Of a stretch of 64,000 bases of DNA, positions 36,428 to 46,600 are shown one piece after another. The DNA lies in contig JBLDXI010000001.1 of assembly GCA_047495785.1 (NCBI GenBank), forward strand, positions 2,108,001 to 2,172,000. Reading direction: 5' to 3'. Origin of the DNA: Lepidodermella squamata. Its lineage: Eukaryota > Gastrotricha. The notes under the pieces were generated by a model. It had not been told where the DNA came from and did not search any database. It worked only from the letters and a program-made list of their open reading frames with translations. Positions within the stretch are counted from its first letter, which is position 1; each line of letters opens with the position of its first letter. The translations under genes and the position numbers were made by a program.

Positions 36428-36838
36428 GGGTCCAAATATTTGCACCCCTAAAAATGAGGTTCCATCACTAAATTTGTCAGTTTCTTAGCGATTTCGGCGT
36501 TTTCGTTTTTTGATACTGGTGCATTCCCTGAACCTGGGATTTTTTAGTTTAGCTACCTGGTGCCTTAAGCTACATAGAAAACTTATTGATGCTGGGTTCC
36601 ACGACGGCTGATATCGGGAAAATCACTGATTTGGGAAATCGATACTTGGAATCGATATCGGCTCTATAAGATGAAGTATAATTCGTTAACTGACCGCTCA
36701 TAGCGCGAAATACGCGTATCTAATATGAAGGCCTATCGGTTAGGTAAAATGAGATTCTAGTGAAGACTAGAACCTCGAAAAACCATATTTAAGGGCAATC
36801 TAGTGCTGGAGTCACAATACTGCGCACTTGGCACACCC
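36428..36838 (+). mobile_element. MITE-like repeat copy C, intact with 9-bp target duplication
   Basis: A 411-bp element starting GGGTCCAAATATTTG and ending CTTGGCACACCC, with GGGT/ACCC termini and imperfect inverted repeats about 40 bp long. It is flanked by a perfect 9-bp direct repeat GATATTAAC (36419-36427 and 36839-36847). Nine-bp duplications are typical of Mutator-like (MULE) elements. There is no coding capacity, so it is non-autonomous. Related copies are at 11294, 11665, 44030, 47687 and 61955. Confidence 0.75.
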
Positions 36839-36847
36839 GATATTAAC

Positions 36848-37426
36848 CAAATTTCATTACTCTGCGCCGAATCCTAATAAAAAATTGAATAATTTTGAAA
36901 TATTTTTCATCTTCATTACTATAATGTGAAATAATGAAGATCAACAGGTAACGAAATGCTGGATTTATTTCGAACCTGGATTTGATGAAAGTCTATAATT
37001 AGACGAGTCGAAAAAATCCTAGAAAAATTGAAATTGCCATGTGAATGGTAATCAAGCATGCGTCACTTGTCAATGCGAATCCGGAATCTGAAGATACTAG
37101 CTTCACGGGCTGGAATACCGAAAATTACCGGGGTTTTCCGTGTTATTTTCCGTTGCGTTTTAATTTCTTCATTGAAATCCCGCATTATTTTTGCCGTAAT
37201 TTAAAAAATTCAATAAATACCTACTTGTGTGTCATTATGCCATAGAAAATACAGCTTTAATAATGCCGTTTAATGCCGCATCACAGAGGTTCTAAAAGCT
37301 GGAAGTTCGGGAATACGACAAAAAGAAGTAAAACATCTTCAAATGTTTTATTTTATATGGCAACAAAATTTCTTGCTGAAGGACTGAGATAGATAAAACG
37401 AATTCAATTATATATAAACAAAAGTT
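36848..37426. other. intergenic, with a dispersed repeat fragment
   Basis: At about 37020-37150 is a sequence (GGTAATCAAGCATGCG, then GGAATACCGAAAATTACCGG) that recurs in diverged form at 53715-53840 inside an intron of the second protease gene. No gene seen. The complement of a poly(A) signal at 37347-37352 serves the gene stopping at 37427. Confidence 0.4.
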
Positions 37427-37885
37427 CTATTCACTGGTTATTCTGCTGTTGTTCAGGTAAAGACAAGCATCCGAGCCCTGGCTACAGCTTGTGAGCTGAG
37501 CCCGCCAACAAGTTCCGGCGCATTTTATGCCGCAATTTCGCATCAAACACACAGATGTACAGCCGTTCCAACACGGCGAAGAAAATAACGCAACCGCGTA
37601 GAAGACAACAAACATGACCAGAAACGATAGACTGAGGCAAAGCGTTAATTTGAAACACCGGCGCGAAGGCGGAGGTCGGTGAAGCTGAACAGCAGGATGT
37701 GCCTCCCGAAGCCATAATACTTGATCCGATTCTTCGTCGTCACCGCCGAGATGATTGATTTTATCGCTTTCGATTGATTTGTTAAGGAGGTTTTGCTGGT
37801 TGAAGGATGGCTTGCGTTTTTTCCGCGATTTTTCATCCTCCAGGAGAGGCTCAAAATCTTCATCGCCATTAAATGATCGCATCAT
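37427..37885 (-). CDS. type II membrane protein with C-terminal Cys/Trp motif, family member 1
   Basis: Single exon, 152 aa. A long, charged cytosolic N-terminus with acidic clusters (FEPLLEDE, a possible dileucine-type sorting signal) is followed by one span (LTLCLSLSFLVMFVVFYAVALF) and a short extracellular Cys-rich tail: SPCWNGC, CLMRNC, KCAGTCWRAQLTSC, DACLYL. That tail matches the tails of the genes at 59576, 60826 and 62732. The shared pattern is C-[YW]-x-G-C, then C-x(3)-C-W-[KR]-[AG]-x-[LW]-x-x-C. Predicted orientation is N-in. No known family recognised. Confidence 0.7.
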   Translation of the reverse strand: MMRSFNGDEDFEPLLEDEKSRKKRKPSFNQQNLLNKSIESDKINHLGGDDEESDQVLWLREAHPAVQLHRPPPSRRCFKLTLCLSLSFLVMFVVFYAVALFSSPCWNGCTSVCLMRNCGIKCAGTCWRAQLTSCSQGSDACLYLNNSRITSE

Positions 37886-37899
37886 TTTATTATCAACCT

Positions 37900-39887
37900 A
37901 ATATTGAACAATTCAACAGTTTGAGAAATAATATAGTGAAATGGGGGAATTTTTCTGAAATTTGTTGCATGAGTAACATGAGGATCACTTGTGACTCTTG
38001 ATGCTATTACGCAGTTTTGTAGTTAAAAGCGAGTTTGAATATAGAACATGTGTTGAAGGTTTACACTAGCACGGTGCTTTAGCTCAATAATAATACGTCA
38101 AGTGTCAATGTAAATTCGTGTTCACGTGGAGAGGTATAACAAAAAACGATAATATTTAAAACAGGTAACGGCTAGAATGTCTATATACTAATAACTGAGA
38201 CATTTATAATTAAAAAATGACATAAGGCATAACTTTGATTGCTGTGTCAGAAAACAGAATAGCTTGAAAAAAAACACGCAGATAACTCGATTTTTTCCAG
38301 GTGTGACTTTTCCCGCAGAACTCTTTCCCGGAACCGTCGAGGAGATAAGGCAGCTAAAACACATAAATAAATAGCTACTGATAACGAATGGGCGTGGCTG
38401 GGAAAATAATGGCAATTTTTTCATAATTAAAAATAGCTTAAGTCTAAAGGAAAATTCCAGTAATATACATGAAAAATATGGCTCTATTTTATGAGACATC
38501 ATTTACCAGTATTTTATAATCCCTGGGTAACCGCAGGCATTGCTTCATCTCATACTTGCATTAATCCTATACTCTGATTTCTCAGACACCTATTCAAACA
38601 TATAATAGCATGATGACGAGTCTGGCTTATATAGCTATACTTTTGGCAAAACGGATGGGTTAGGGAAAAAAGTGCGCCACATGCATATATTCACATCGTG
38701 AATATAGCACTGAGCTTTTTATTACAAAAAAGGAAATAAAATATCACGTATCTTTTACGCGTTTCCGCTTTTATATATAAAAGTCAAGGTATATAAACGG
38801 CCTTTCATTTCATCATTAAAATTTGCGAAACGTCAATAAAACCCGCAAATTTCTTTGTCCTTCAACTGTCAATAAAAAGAATTTGATCGCGAATCTGCCC
38901 CATGGCTTGTGCGGCTCGATGCGAAGTGGATTTGAAGCTGATTCGAACTGAAGTTAACATCCGCAGATAAATGAAGATTAACTCAAAATTATTGCTTTAT
39001 TTATATTTTTGACGCCGGCATGTCAAACATGGAACGACTGAACACGTTTTTAAAATTCAGCAACAGATTTGAAATACAAAGAAATGCGTCCTCTAGGCTT
39101 ACTAGGATTCAGATTGATTTGAGGATGAAAAGGCTTGAGATCGGCTACATAGAGTAATGGAAATTACCAAATTTTTCTCATTTTTCTCTAAATTTTAGCG
39201 AATTTGGGAAGTTGAAGAGGGGCTCGGTGACCGAGTCATTCCAAAATCGATGTTGAATCGGCTAATGGGAAAATCGGCAATGGGGAAAATCTTAACGCGG
39301 TACGGAATTTTAATTCAATACCCATCCATTTTAACCAATTATTTAAATGGTTCGGTTAGGTTAGGGTTCGGTTCGATTCGGGGTTCAAATCCCTCATCAC
39401 GCAATTTATCTCTTTCTTTTAAATCTGTCTGCTCACAAATTTTATCTCGCTTTAACCCTACGAGGACTGAAATCTGGGCTCACATTCTAAGCTGAAGGGG
39501 CAAATTCCAACCCCGAAAACTAGGAAAGAATAACCAGAGAAACAGCATATTGTTCATAGGTTATTGTTGTTTTTAGATCATTATGAGGTAAAACTACGAT
39601 AGCCAACAATTTTTTGATCATTTTTAAATGCTCAAAAAGGGTAAAATCTTAATATAACTGGGAATGGTTACTATGGCAACAAAGGATATGTCCCGATGTT
39701 CTTGACAAGTAAACTCGCTGCAACTGAAGCACCGAATGACTGAATTTCGGTCCATTTTTCAAGGGCAGATGATTTATCGCCCGTTCTTGGGCCATCAACT
39801 TCGGCAAGTCGCGGCTTCTTGACGAGCATTTTGGTGCAATTCAGGTAAATAATACAGGTACGCGATGGCTCTTGTTAGACCAATGTA
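37900..39887. other. intergenic stretch, no gene seen
   Basis: A 104-codon - strand frame (38502-38188) has hydrophobic composition but no splice or start context that supports it. At about 39370-39400 a GGTTCAAATCC-like sequence superficially resembles a tRNA T-arm but lacks a cloverleaf. Sequence near 39450-39540 is related in inverted orientation to part of 40680-40920. Confidence 0.4.
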
Positions 39888-40062
39888 CATCAACTAGCAA
39901 AGGCAATCCATTCGATTTCGTCGGCTGAAGTGTGATCGCCTCCGATGAATCGATTGTCCCGCGAACGAACAGCAATACGATCGATTCATGCGGCATATCG
40001 GAGGCGATCCCACTTCAACCGACGATACCGAAATGATGACCTTTCTTTGCTAGTTGATGTCG
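39888..40062. repeat. foldback (inverted repeat) 1
   Basis: The left half runs from CATCAACTAGCAAAGG to GCCTCCGATGAATCGAT. It is inverted in the right half, ATCGATTCATG...CGGAGGCGATC...TTTGCTAGTTGATG. Arms are about 80 bp with small mismatches and gaps, around a spacer centred near 39965. Confidence 0.6.
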
Positions 40063-40063
40063 C

Positions 40064-40431
40064 ATCCGGCCCGCTACCCGAGTTCCTCATCGCGAAAAGC
40101 CGCCAAGCATCAACTAAACAGGCGCCTCGTGGAAAACAAGCAACTCAATCTGATGCCTTTTGCGTAGGAAACGTAGCCCAAAGCCGACTCCTCATTACCG
40201 CCCACGGTAATGAGGAGTCGGCTTCGGCGTACGTTTAGTTCCACGAGGCGCCGGTTTAGTTGAAGCTTGACGGCTTTTCGCGAGGAGGAACTCGGGTAGC
40301 GGGCCGTTGATAGCAGCTGGGCCGTCGCTAGGATCGTCTTCGCTGTCGCAATCCGAACCTGACCCGGTATCGGTAGTACCATCTCGGCGTTTGCGTCGTT
40401 TGAGTACTCGATTTGAGTCGGATCCGGACAT
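40064..40431 (-). pseudogene. coding fragment partly duplicated as an inverted repeat (foldback 2)
   Basis: The - strand frame 40431-40195 (78 aa, ATG start) encodes a disordered acidic/basic segment (KRRKRRDG, DCDSEDDPSDG) then GPLPEFLLAKSRQASTKPAP. The + strand just to the left encodes GPLPEFLIAKSRQASTKQAP in the opposite direction, so the two arms (about 40064-40200 and 40203-40315) are inverted copies of one coding piece. The centre is a near-perfect palindrome at 40181-40224. Both copies are truncated. The parent gene is not in the window. Confidence 0.45.
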
Positions 40432-41171
40432 CTTGAAGTCAGAATCCGATCCAGAATTGGATGCAATTTAGTAGCCGTGTAAACCAATCCCGTAGAGACA
40501 TTTTGTAATTGGTAAAATTTAGTCAACTTGAAGGATAACATTTTCGGTAAATTAGTAAAACTTCAAGTTGGAATGGTAATTTCGGCATGTCTTTGACGCA
40601 TGTTCATCGTTCTGGTAACCCAGTAGATGTCGCTGCTGAATGGTTAACGTAATTATTGAGCAATTTCCAATACTATCCATGATAAACGCACTGAAAATTA
40701 TGGGGTCGGGTTTAGCCCCTTCAGCTAAAAACGTGACCAAAAATTAAGACTCAATTTGTGAGAAAATTATCAGCGGTAGATAAATGACATTTTGCAGAAT
40801 TCTTTCTCATGTCCTAACCTCCCTAGATCTGAAAGGAATTGGCTGAAATCGATAAGGTTGCTGAACTGTAACAAAAAAACGCGTTTTTCTCTCCTGGTTA
40901 CCCCAATTAGTCCTCGCAGGGTTAATGCGAACGTTGACCCTAATCTGCATATTCACACTGAGCAGGTCGAAATTACCCTCGAAATTCGCCGAGTCATTTA
41001 CTCGTGAATATCTGAGCAGGAGAAGGTATATTTTTACCGTGATTAACACTAGGATATGCAGTTTCGGCGCAAGGTACGTCATCAAATTCATGCACCTCAA
41101 AAACGAAGCCCGAAAAATTAAGGAATTCTTCCCGGTGTTGAGGGCAGAACCGAGAATTCTGCCCGCTGAAA

Positions 41172-41215
41172 ATGCCCGAGGGCGTAGCGGAGCGCAGCGA
41201 AGCGAAGCCCGAGGG
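41172..41215. repeat. short GCAGCGAAGC-type repeat
   Basis: A run of AGCGGAGCGCAGCGAAGCGAAGC flanked by CCCGAGGG on both sides. It makes a compact GC-rich stem-like sequence unlike the surrounding DNA. Confidence 0.45.
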
Positions 41216-41258
41216 TATTTTCAAGGGCTGAATTCGAGGTTTTGCCCGAGACACAAGG

Positions 41259-42220
41259 GAAGAGTTCCTGTTCCTTCCCAGTTGGTTATTTTCGTTAATC
41301 CGACACTCGGACGAGTGAAAATGGGGAATGGTGTATAGTGCGTATGAAAGATGACCGTTGTTAATAACGAAAATAAGAAATCCAGCTTAAAATTTGTAGC
41401 AAATTTTTTTTTTAAATTTTTTTTGTTCGTTGTTCATTTCCTTGTTTTATTATCAATTGAATATTGCGAATTTCCGTCGAATTTTCAATGGAGATCACTT
41501 TTGATATTGGCGACCTGGGCCTCGGTGCTCTCGCTGACGGCTCCGTGGAAGTGAAACAGCGCGAAGAATCCGATCCAATTCGACTTCTCGAACGAGAACT
41601 TGATGCTGATATCGAAGAAGAAGAATCCGATGAAGAGGGTGATACGTCGGAGTTCATTCAAGAAGTCGAAAATTTCGTGGCTGGTTTTGAAGCAAACGGC
41701 ACAGCTCAGAAAACCAAGCAGCACTGGAGCCGATTTGTCGCATTTGTCGAGCAGCGATTCCACATTTCGGAGCAACTATTAGTTGAACTTACGGTCAAGG
41801 ATATGGATCTCTATGTCGCTCTTTTTCTCAAGCAGTTGACGAAGACTGATGGTAGCGCGATGGAGCCGACAACGATTCGAGGCATTTATTCCTCCATCAT
41901 TCGCCATCTTGTAGTCGTTATTAACAATTAATCCGGCCCAAACACTTGTTTTAAAGTTTAAACATTCTAATAAAGGTTATTCACTTGTTCACTCGTTTGG
42001 TCAGAGTCTGAAGGTTGTAGTAAAGGGACTGGGAACGGAAATTGAAGTTGTGCAACATTATTTCAGGTGAGAGGTTTTCCCGAATTTTCGAGAGCATCAA
42101 TTGATTTTCGAAAATAAAAAATCCACCCTAATCGTTTGAGCGGGCAGAAACAGCGGGCAGAAACATCGGGCAGAATCACTTTTTCCGTCTAGGCAAAAAA
42201 TAACCAACTGGGCAGGAACG
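41259..42220. mobile_element. putative element with inverted flanks around a recombinase-like ORF
   Basis: The sequence GTTCCTG...CCCAGTTGGTTATTTT at 41259-41293 is inverted at about 42192-42220 (AAAATAACCAACTGGGCAGGAAC). The two flank the ORF at 41488-41931. Clusters of CTGCCCG lie just outside or inside both ends. Extent is approximate, and no target duplication was found. Confidence 0.4.
41488..41931 (+). CDS. Crypton/tyrosine-recombinase core-binding-domain-like ORF, truncated
   Basis: 147 aa from the ATG at 41488. An acidic N-terminus (DADIEEEESDEEGD) is followed by a helical domain: HWSRFVAFVEQRF, DLYVALFLKQLTKTDGS, EPTTIRGIYSSIIRHL. That order, especially the FLKQLxKxDGSxxEPTTI...SSIxRHL pattern, resembles the N-terminal SAM-like domain of Crypton-type tyrosine recombinases and the host genes derived from them. 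The catalytic C-terminal domain (Arg, His-x-x-Arg, Tyr) is absent before the stop and I saw no in-frame continuation. It may be a decayed element, a single-domain derivative, or the first exon of something longer. Confidence 0.5.
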   Translation: MEITFDIGDLGLGALADGSVEVKQREESDPIRLLERELDADIEEEESDEEGDTSEFIQEVENFVAGFEANGTAQKTKQHWSRFVAFVEQRFHISEQLLVELTVKDMDLYVALFLKQLTKTDGSAMEPTTIRGIYSSIIRHLVVVINN

Positions 42221-42229
42221 CTTTTTGTT

Positions 42230-43662
42230 GTCCGAAATAAGACCAAGTCTGATGAAGTTTTTTTTGAAAAAAAACCGAAAAGCTTAAATTTTTCTCACTC
42301 ATATATATTTTCAGGCGAGTTCTGTTGAACTTCGAAATTCACCGAAATCATGGCAGAAATAATTCTGCAAGGCTTTTCTTCTGCACAGTGCGAGGGATAT
42401 GGAGAAAAATGTGACATTCGCTGATTGCCGCTGTATAAATATTTCCCCCAATTTCCAATTCCCTATCGAGCCCTCGGAAAAACGTACGCAAAAAAGACGC
42501 AAATCACGCCGATTTTTTACGACTTTACAGTTGTACTCGAAATTAGATTATCATATTACAGCGCTTTCAAGTGGATGTCTCTCTCGGCTATTAATAACAA
42601 TATTGACATGGACACTCTTGAGATCAGCCATCGTTCGGCGGCACGGCAGAAAAACTTCAGCAGGCACGCGAAACAAGTGTCTCGCGTCATCTTCCCCAGG
42701 GATGCAACAACCATGTAAAACATCCGCCGGGCTTCGCGGCGCAATAACTCGGCCATGCTGCTCTATCATTACAACGATCATATTATTATACGAAATAAAA
42801 ATACATGAATAAAAAATTCGCCTCAAATGACCGCGACCGTTTATAGCATACACAATTTTTTGGCGCGCATATATTGGAAAATGGACACCTCTTTTTCTCA
42901 AGTTATTTTCTGTACATATGATAATTTTCGCAGTTCGTTTTTCACTGTAATCATTAAAAAAAATAAGCAGCGTTCTTGTTATAAAATCATTATTTTTCGC
43001 GTGTTGCGCTAATTTTTCAAGATAAATATTGCGACTTCCGCGCCAATTTTGCGCTTGAATAGCGCGTGTCGACACGTGTGTATGATATGCGGATGTGCGT
43101 CTTAATTCGCGAGACGCTTACGCACCCAGGCACATGTTTCCCCCAAGTCGCAAAAGGCGAATGATACACCCTACTTATTTTGCTTTATTTATACAAATTG
43201 GCGTAAATACTCCGCGTATAAGAGTCCCTGTTTTAGCCACGCCATATTCGCTACGTCATAATATTATAATATACTATGTATATATCGGTAAATTACAATG
43301 TTTATGCAGTGTGTGTATGTGTGTGATAATACGAATTATATCGGCGGCGCGTTGTTTTACGTTCCGAAACACGCGAAACATATATTACGACGGGCCAAAA
43401 TCTAGGGAGCTGCTACTTGCCTCCGAGAAATGTAAATAGCGAATCATCAAACGATATGATGATTATTCCCACCGCGGCCTAATAATGGCTACCTATTATT
43501 ATCTGTTGCTTTGTTCCTACATACATTATTTTTTGCGTGTTTCATCCGCCATAAAATAATATAGCTGATTTTTATCGAAAGATAAAGATGATCTTTGATG
43601 TTAACGCGGTAATTGCGATGTTATATACTAATGGCGAGTGCATCACCTGGGAAGGCTGAGCG
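42230..43662. other. intergenic stretch, no gene seen
   Basis: Open frames of 60-170 codons occur on both strands but overlap each other and have no family match or splice context. This region presumably includes the promoter of the gene that starts at 43663. Confidence 0.4.
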
Positions 43663-46600
43663 ATGAGAAAACGCCAATGTTACATTGTTTTCATCACAAT
43701 TCTTTCATCGGCGTTCTTTCTACATTGTCACCACCCGGTTCTTGGTGGTAAGTTGACTTGGATGTTGTAGTAACCGCAACGAGCTTTATCTTTGGTTGCT
43801 TTTATAGCAAATCAAATCGGCAAAGTTTGTAAAGATGACGACGAATGCGGAGAAAATGAACACTGCAGCGTTCCGCGCCTTGTCAAGCCGCCGTGTACCC
43901 GGGGCAACTGTGTTTGTCAACCATGTTTCGCGAACAAAACTGCTACTTCGAATTGCGAGCCAAGTAAATTTCATAGTTCATTTACTAATTTGTAAATTAA
44001 TGCTATTTTAACGGGCAAAACTAGCTGCGGCTGTGTGCACCCTAAATTTAAGGTTCCAGCGCTATATTTGAAACTCCATTTGAGACATTTAGAAATTTAG
44101 ACCAGTTTTTTATTGAGTTCGATTGGAATAAGGAATAACCCATCGAATTCATTCGGCCCTGAGTTCAACTGGTATGAGATCGATTCATTCGGTCCTGAGA
44201 TTTCACATTGGAAGTCACTTTTCATCTCTGAAGGTACCAAATCGCTACCTAAATGAAAAGGTTAAATTTAGGGTTCCAGTACTAAATTCCAGTCAAAATA
44301 TGGTTTCCCGAGTTTCTAGCTCTTATCTAAGCTCCAATGTTTGATTATCGGACCTAACTGATAGATTTCACTTTCACAGTCAGTTTAAGAATTACACTTT
44401 TCTGCTGATTTAATTGCAAAATCTCGAAGTTAGGGTGAAATTCTTTAGTTAAGCGCTGAGTTAGGATTCATTTTGGAGTTTTGATCGATTCATTGTCTAA
44501 CCATACCTTATTTTCTGATCTTTTCAAAGTTCACTTGGAAAGACCATGTGATCTAGCGTGCCACAACGGAACGCAGCCGTACGAAGAGTGCGACGATTGG
44601 TGCGAAGACCAGCCACCGCTGAAAATGCTGACGCCCAACTCTTACTGCCAGAGCTTCAACCGCGGCAAGCTATCACGCCGCACACTCTGCATCGGCTGCT
44701 ACGAGTCGCGAAACCGGCGCTGTGTGCCGCAGTTTGAACTCGACTTTAAGGCGGAGTGCGACGCCGACTGCGCGTGCGCCAGTAACCTGAAATGCAACGG
44801 CAAATGCATGTGCTTGACGACGAACGAACATTGGGACCCGGTGAAGTTGACATGCGTTCGGCGCGAGCTCGATGACAAGTGCCTCAACGACAGAGATTGT
44901 GATGTTGACCCGGGTGATGCTGAGTATGGGCCATTCTATCGCGGTTTAGCCTGCGTGAAAGGTCATTAACATCCATCTCTTTTTTCACAAATTTCAATTA
45001 ATTGTCTTTAATTAGGTCAATGTAAATGTGCGGCGAATTTCACGGCGACGCAGGTGACTTATCTGGATGACAATGGGGCGCTGACCACCCGGCTGATTTG
45101 CGTCATCAACACGGCTAGTGTTAAGCTGACCGAGCGTGAAAAGTGTACATTCAAAAATATTTACGATGGCAAATACGCGTCGACGAAAATCTGCGCGCCC
45201 GGCCTACTATGCATGTCCTGTGTTAACAACCCGACAAAAATATGCCGTAAATAGTTGGAATAATTATTTTCAAAAAATTTACACCGTTTCCCTTTCAGGT
45301 AAAGTCATTCCTGGTGGTACCAATTTAAAAGGTAAATTTCGATTTTTTGAATTCAGTGAATTTTTTGGATTTTTCCAGATTTTAAAATGTGCGACAATAA
45401 TTTGACTATCGAGGCCGGTCCTATAGATTATATGCAGAAACCTAAAGTTGGAAACGGTTAGATTTCTTTGGTTTCATGATAAGCCATTGTCATTTCGGGT
45501 TCAATTTTCAGACTGTGGTAGAGATTCTCACTGCGGGCCGAATGAAATTTGCCACAAGACAAGTGTGACCCCGCCGTGCCTTGAAGGATCCTGTTCGTGC
45601 CAGCAATGCCACGCAGTTGGACCCGATAATTATTGCATTCCAGGTTTGTCAGTTCTATTCTAAATTCCATTGCAGATCATCAGGGGTTATTTTTGATTTA
45701 AACAAAAAACCATGAGCCAGTTTCCAGTTTCAAATTGCTCATCATTAGCCGTGACCTACTTTTTACCAGCATCTATTATTGCTATGATTCATTATACAAT
45801 TAGGTCAACAAGTGTTTTTGAGGTCAAAATGCTCGATTTCGGACAAAAATCGGCCGTTGAAGTCGACTTTATGTTTGCGAGATCAAGCCGACTCTAGTGA
45901 AATAGAGTTGCCCTTTTGTTCGAGAATCTTACCGACATGATAAAGTTAACTTATAAAGACAGCTTCGAAAATTGCCCTCTTTCATGGCTTACTTTTTTGC
46001 TATTTCAGTTATATTCGGGAAATTTACTCCAAAAAGTTTTCTGTTTTAGAATGCTATTGATTTTAATTTTCCGAATTCGATTCGATCAGCGATAGGTTAA
46101 TAGGCTAGCGATTTTGTAGTGGTTATGGAGTATTTCCTTGGAAATTGACCTTGAAAGAAGTTGAAATTTAGGTTTTTTCCAATTTTATATTAGGAGGAAT
46201 AAGCACTTTTTAAGTAATCATATAATTCTCTCCCCATTTTTAGTTCAAATATTACCGCTCGGTGCACCGTGTAAAAATTGGCTCGGAGTTGAAATTTACC
46301 CGGAAAATGCCGGTTGCAAAAAGGGCATCGTTGCCTGTAACATGTATTACAAACAAGCAGCTGATGATAACAACAAATGCGAACCCGATGCCGAACACTA
46401 CGCCATGCCGGGCGAGGACTGTACGTCGACAGCCAACTGCTTTGGCGTCCTCATCTGCTCGGCATCAGTCGTCATGACAGCCTCGATGAACAAACAGCCG
46501 CGACAATGCGGTTGCCAGATCGGTGACAACCAGCGGTGGGACCCCAAAGTGCGCAAGTGTGTCGGGCCGAAATTGGGTGATTATTGCACCCGCGATTCGG

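Noticed and set aside
39360-39420. tRNA-like T-arm (GGTTCAAATCC)
   Set aside because: No D-arm, anticodon arm or acceptor stem can be formed around it; the T-stem itself has only three or four pairs.
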